Below, in pieces: positions 5,801 through 7,151 of a DNA stretch of 7,151 bases; position 1 is the first letter of the stretch; each line of letters begins with the position of its first letter. The notes beneath the pieces were generated by a model. The model had not been told where the DNA came from and did no database searches. It worked only from the letters and a program-made list of their open reading frames with translations. The stretch comes from an uncultured Mycoplasmatota bacterium (GTDB lineage: Bacteria; Bacillota_I; Bacilli_A; RF39; UBA660). The translations under genes and the position numbers were made by a program. The stretch is taken from positions 1 to 7,151 of the forward strand of contig UWSL01000078.1 of NCBI GenBank assembly GCA_900552975.1, read 5' to 3'.

Positions 5801-7136
5801 TTAATTCTCCTATAGCATTTGTTTCATCTTTATATGAAACATCGTTCGAAACACTTTTTTCTTCAGTAAATATTTTTTCCTTAAGAACAATTTTCCATTC
5901 TTTTATTCCTTTAATCGCATTTCCATTATTACCAAATTCTATAGATAGTGTCTTAACTAAGCAAGAATATGGACTAAAATCTGTATTTTGACATTTTTTT
6001 TGTGAATTACTATTATCATAAATTAAATCATAGTATTCTTCAAATTTTAAAGTTATATCTGTGTTGTTGCCATCTGTAGCATAATATCCGCCACTCTTTG
6101 ATGATTTTTTATTAGTAAGCTTTTGACCATCGGCATATATTTCAATATTTCTTAGCCAATCTGATCCATCCGTTGATAAACCTATTCCATCACTAAGGTC
6201 CACTTTTAAAGTTCCTTTTAGTTCACGTTCTTCTAACGGACGATTATCTGTTATAGTGGTAACAAATTTTTTTAAAACACCTGATGAGGAACTTTCTATA
6301 TACTCTTGTAATGTATAAGGATCTGTTGCTTCAGGCTCTCTTATCTCCTCACCTTTCATCCAAAATTGTAATACTCCCAAGGAATCAAAATCGATTGTTT
6401 TTAAATCTGTATTTTGATTTTTTATAGTATTTGATAAATTAAATAATATTTGATAATTAAATTTTATATTAGTTTGGTCTTTAGTATTTTCAAATCTAAA
6501 TTTTAAACGATAACCAGTCTTTCCTTCTGGATATACTCCACCAAGACATTCTACATTTCCTGATTTATATAAACGTGTTTCACCATCTGGGCCATGTTCT
6601 GTACCTACAACTATGTCTTCGGAAGGAATTATGTATGAGGGAATATCTGTATAATAAATAGTTTCTTCATCAACTAATAAATTTCCTTCGCTATCAAAGA
6701 AATTAACAATATCATAACTTAAAAGTAAATCATCTTCTAAATTTATTCTTGTCTGTGGTGGTGAATTAGCGGTGAATTTATATATTGAATCAAGTTCAGT
6801 TTCAGGATTAGTAGTACTAACAATCCGACCTTTTGCATCTGATAATGTTAAATAAACTTTTAAATTGGTATCTTCAATATTTTTCTTTTGATATTCTTTA
6901 TTATTTGACTTAGCATAAACCAAGGTGTTTTTTTGAACAATATTATTTTTTGATATATTTAAGCAAGTAAAATTGGCAATATTTAGTAAAGTTATTAAGC
7001 ATAATAAAAACATAGCAATTTTAGCTCGACGATGAGAATATTTGTTTTTCTTATATTTTCTAAAGATATAATATATATTTAAACTAAAAATTATAATAAA
7101 AAGTATTAATAAAATTATATTAAATTTACTCATCAT
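2520..7136 (-). CDS. N-terminal part of interrupted giant cell-surface adhesin
   Basis: The frame has 1538 codons. Two adjacent ATGs (7136 and 7133) can start it; GGTG lies 4 bases before the first and 7 before the second, so the second may be used. Residues 6-25 and 40-59 are hydrophobic with a strongly basic stretch (26-39) between them, after which everything looks extracellular. Residues 90-240 form an N-terminal beta-rich region I do not recognise. About 400-1425 holds several Ig-like modules marked by 'KW' or 'DW' strands at W414, W738, W946 and W1142. Seven close cysteine pairs lie between C382 and C1271. The last 114 residues open an isopeptide-type module that is cut by the stop. There is no C-terminal anchor, so alone this product would be secreted or held only by its N-terminal helices. 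I infer a role in adhesion or as a surface stalk from architecture only; no ligand can be named. Confidence 0.85.
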   Translation of the reverse strand: MMSKFNIILLILFIIIFSLNIYYIFRKYKKNKYSHRRAKIAMFLLCLITLLNIANFTCLNISKNNIVQKNTLVYAKSNNKEYQKKNIEDTNLKVYLTLSDAKGRIVSTTNPETELDSIYKFTANSPPQTRINLEDDLLLSYDIVNFFDSEGNLLVDEETIYYTDIPSYIIPSEDIVVGTEHGPDGETRLYKSGNVECLGGVYPEGKTGYRLKFRFENTKDQTNIKFNYQILFNLSNTIKNQNTDLKTIDFDSLGVLQFWMKGEEIREPEATDPYTLQEYIESSSSGVLKKFVTTITDNRPLEERELKGTLKVDLSDGIGLSTDGSDWLRNIEIYADGQKLTNKKSSKSGGYYATDGNNTDITLKFEEYYDLIYDNSNSQKKCQNTDFSPYSCLVKTLSIEFGNNGNAIKGIKEWKIVLKEKIFTEEKSVSNDVSYKDETNAIGELKTYASTHCPYYISGEGVLRTDGDGFRHTTSLYGVSYQAFSGGNYVEMSFNTSFHTSSGLYYSLNSKELSTNNGYLSNMMKVYINGTTYDFTSSPDHSFASTISGANPADPALQLQMKRILGEDYLEYFTSEYKNHYGIWRSTQPNSDGEYYWILFTKSTIDNHTQYGYRETGRSELMKYKCTKNSSYCNYMYDFDLNSNDDLNMNFYIFNVSNKHVRVEIPYNLTYSNRISVDNNGSIDNQFTNPNLKYCIRGDYIPCKNTSFSTSYAFPSSNENAKFMSIQSEKMIDNITKWEITIDATELRYYQSWVQTYFHLLLPNQLAFLNSSSDFLTPNTDYFYDAGSRSIKRNFEEAKGNKYSDIGNVIYTCTDTMCNSLSPIANINRGENQSQYNMLSYNHLGSLLDGNIYNGAAGNLSNYIYNDSLRLVFFTRIKNNETQGSNRDGNYEIYFQFSEFTASGRAVISTNYVNRGIALNNGNISKVAEEIVNLNNDSETKNITKWSLKPSFNSSIYTINGYSSLPTNSLNPTFFSGTYQFTEKFSGLPAQYTKLKRLIISGGSRVPKDYASSYNDYNSIGIMFDENDLENYINEGVTLAEKCNNYGVCATISYNVDEQCALYKDCLVSKYGENYRETLRQMNNGFSVKVTGLLDVQSLNFDYYTETDNKLMFNDLKENNNLGLLTSDYVYTLKSEAKAFDWNVENSNYNNNRDLPTASAEVKSRLLADIYVNKSTEELSETVVAGRNYLSRDNIRNTVFTRVGYIPSNYIDIKDIILGFEQYSDRNNIDDTSYLITEKDKNILLLLKQYLEIKNLTITYCEHFNKTDTACADNGTIIYENNAFASGWENSYIKFENDTIDLYNVHLEKSDGAIPSTSGYQIKYDLVFDIDNTRQITDEHGNTLPSFRESKYYKGKYLDVISTVGSTRTYENDISEETLEGENNSSTTEGNRHQELMDKYQSTVDKDNKTLTAYTTQEVQSGYLKNPYISKTYKESAFQNNEFNWQITYDVYSTGKDLKPSIDLTDTYYFSLDEKYKLDSFTEAEQTKIAKLNKLLLEYSNYSDITLLYKDNIYHSQEYEKIYEISGALENNKDYNFT
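3147..3722 (-). repeat. Ig-like module with cysteine-pair insertion (paralogue of module A)
   Basis: Residues 1139-1330 of the N-terminal part: 'AFDWNV' (W1142), a helix-compatible stretch near 1236-1253, 'NLTITY' (1255-1260), the C1261/C1271 pair, 'IIYENNAFASGWEN' (1277-1290) and a closing 'IKYDLVFDID'. The segments NLTI-x-[YL], IIYENN and SG-x-EN align in order with residues 134-156 of the C-terminal part (NLTISL, IIYENN, SGYEN). This copy has 16 residues between the NLTI strand and IIYENN where the other has 3. Confidence 0.6.
3324..5993 (-). other. Region of seven close cysteine pairs (predicted disulfide hairpins)
   Basis: Pairs in the N-terminal part are C382/C392, C626/C633, C695/C703, C813/C818, C1043/C1049, C1060/C1066 and C1261/C1271. 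Each has 4-9 residues between the cysteines. Four first cysteines follow a Tyr directly or after one residue (KYKC, KYC, YTC, TYC), as at the edge of a beta-hairpin. The extracellular location follows from the N-terminal membrane segments. Disulfide formation is inference. Only C197 and C453 lie outside the pairs in the ectodomain of this part. Confidence 0.65.
6951..7136 (-). other. N-terminal export/membrane region with two hydrophobic segments
   Basis: Residues 6-25 (starting NIILLILFIIIF) and 40-59 (starting IAMFLLCLITLL) are hydrophobic. They flank a basic stretch with 8 Lys/Arg between 26 and 39 (RKYKKNKYSHRRAK). The positive-inside rule predicts both ends outside and the basic loop inside, with the ectodomain starting near residue 60. 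The second segment could instead be a signal peptide, with 'VYA' at 73-75 as a possible but distant cleavage site. Confidence 0.7.
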
Positions 7137-7140
7137 ACTA

Positions 7141-7145
7141 CACCC
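7141..7145 (-). promoter_or_regulatory. Modest Shine-Dalgarno for the adhesin
   Basis: On the minus strand GGGTG lies 4 bases before ATG 7136 and 7 bases before ATG 7133. GGTG can pair with the anti-Shine-Dalgarno, and the spacing favours the second Met. It is clearly weaker than the site of the downstream gene. The window ends at 7151, so no promoter can be seen. Confidence 0.5.
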
Positions 7146-7151
7146 ACTCTA

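Larger units (their letters stand above)
315..7136 (-). pseudogene. Parent gene: about 2273-residue sortase-anchored multidomain surface protein, interrupted by one nonsense codon
   Basis: The two frames are in the same phase and complementary: the first has export signals and no anchor, the second an anchor and no export signal. Joined, they give the expected plan of a Gram-positive surface adhesin, with N-terminal membrane/export segments, a long stack of Ig-like domains, a pilin-type isopeptide domain and a sortase signal. Apart from the single TAA no frameshift or further stop is visible over more than 6.8 kb, so the break is recent, polymorphic, an error, or tolerated by readthrough. The pseudogene label is the conservative reading, and population reads would decide it. 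Confidence 0.7.

Noticed and set aside
6951..7136. Lipoprotein signal at C46 or C58
   Set aside because: The residues before each cysteine (FLLC, NFTC) do not fit a lipobox.

Overview
The window is AT-rich (under 30% G+C by eye) and every gene I can support reads leftward on the minus strand. TGG encodes Trp and no TGA codon falls inside the long frames, so the standard bacterial code applies. The base composition, the strong AAGGAGG ribosome site, the sortase-type C-terminal anchor and the Gram-positive isopeptide/pilin domains point to a low-GC Bacillota (Firmicutes), perhaps an uncultured gut Bacilli/Erysipelotrichia-like lineage. The lineage is inference; there is no marker gene here.

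Layout, in transcription order (right to left). Nearly the whole window is one giant surface-protein gene, 7136 down to 315. It begins with two N-terminal hydrophobic segments and runs through a long beta-rich extracellular region with repeated Trp-containing modules and seven closely spaced cysteine pairs. A series of isopeptide-type Ig-like domains and a Spy0128/FctA-like pilin domain follow, and it ends in an NPNTS sorting motif, a membrane helix and a basic tail. The gene is cut in two by an in-frame TAA at 2520-2522. The 5' part is an open frame of 1538 codons with the export signal. The 3' part, openable from an internal ATG at 2462, has 715 codons with the wall anchor. The 19 codons between them are open in the same frame, so the parent would be about 2273 residues. 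Thirteen bases after the second part, behind a perfect Shine-Dalgarno, begins a membrane-anchored protein that looks like a beta-propeller and runs off the left edge.

The main point is the stop codon. A paralogous domain further along the same protein carries the same local sequence (981-1007 versus 2511-2537, 24 of 27 bases identical), with a Tyr codon TAT where the break has TAA. The parent gene is therefore best explained as a complete adhesin or stalk protein interrupted by one T-to-A change. Alternatives are a consensus error, a strain-level variant or stop readthrough. Without readthrough, the first product would be exported without a wall anchor and the second would be an anchor domain with no export signal.

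No RNA genes, mobile elements, CRISPR arrays or terminators were seen. There is no stretch of more than 300 bases without a gene.
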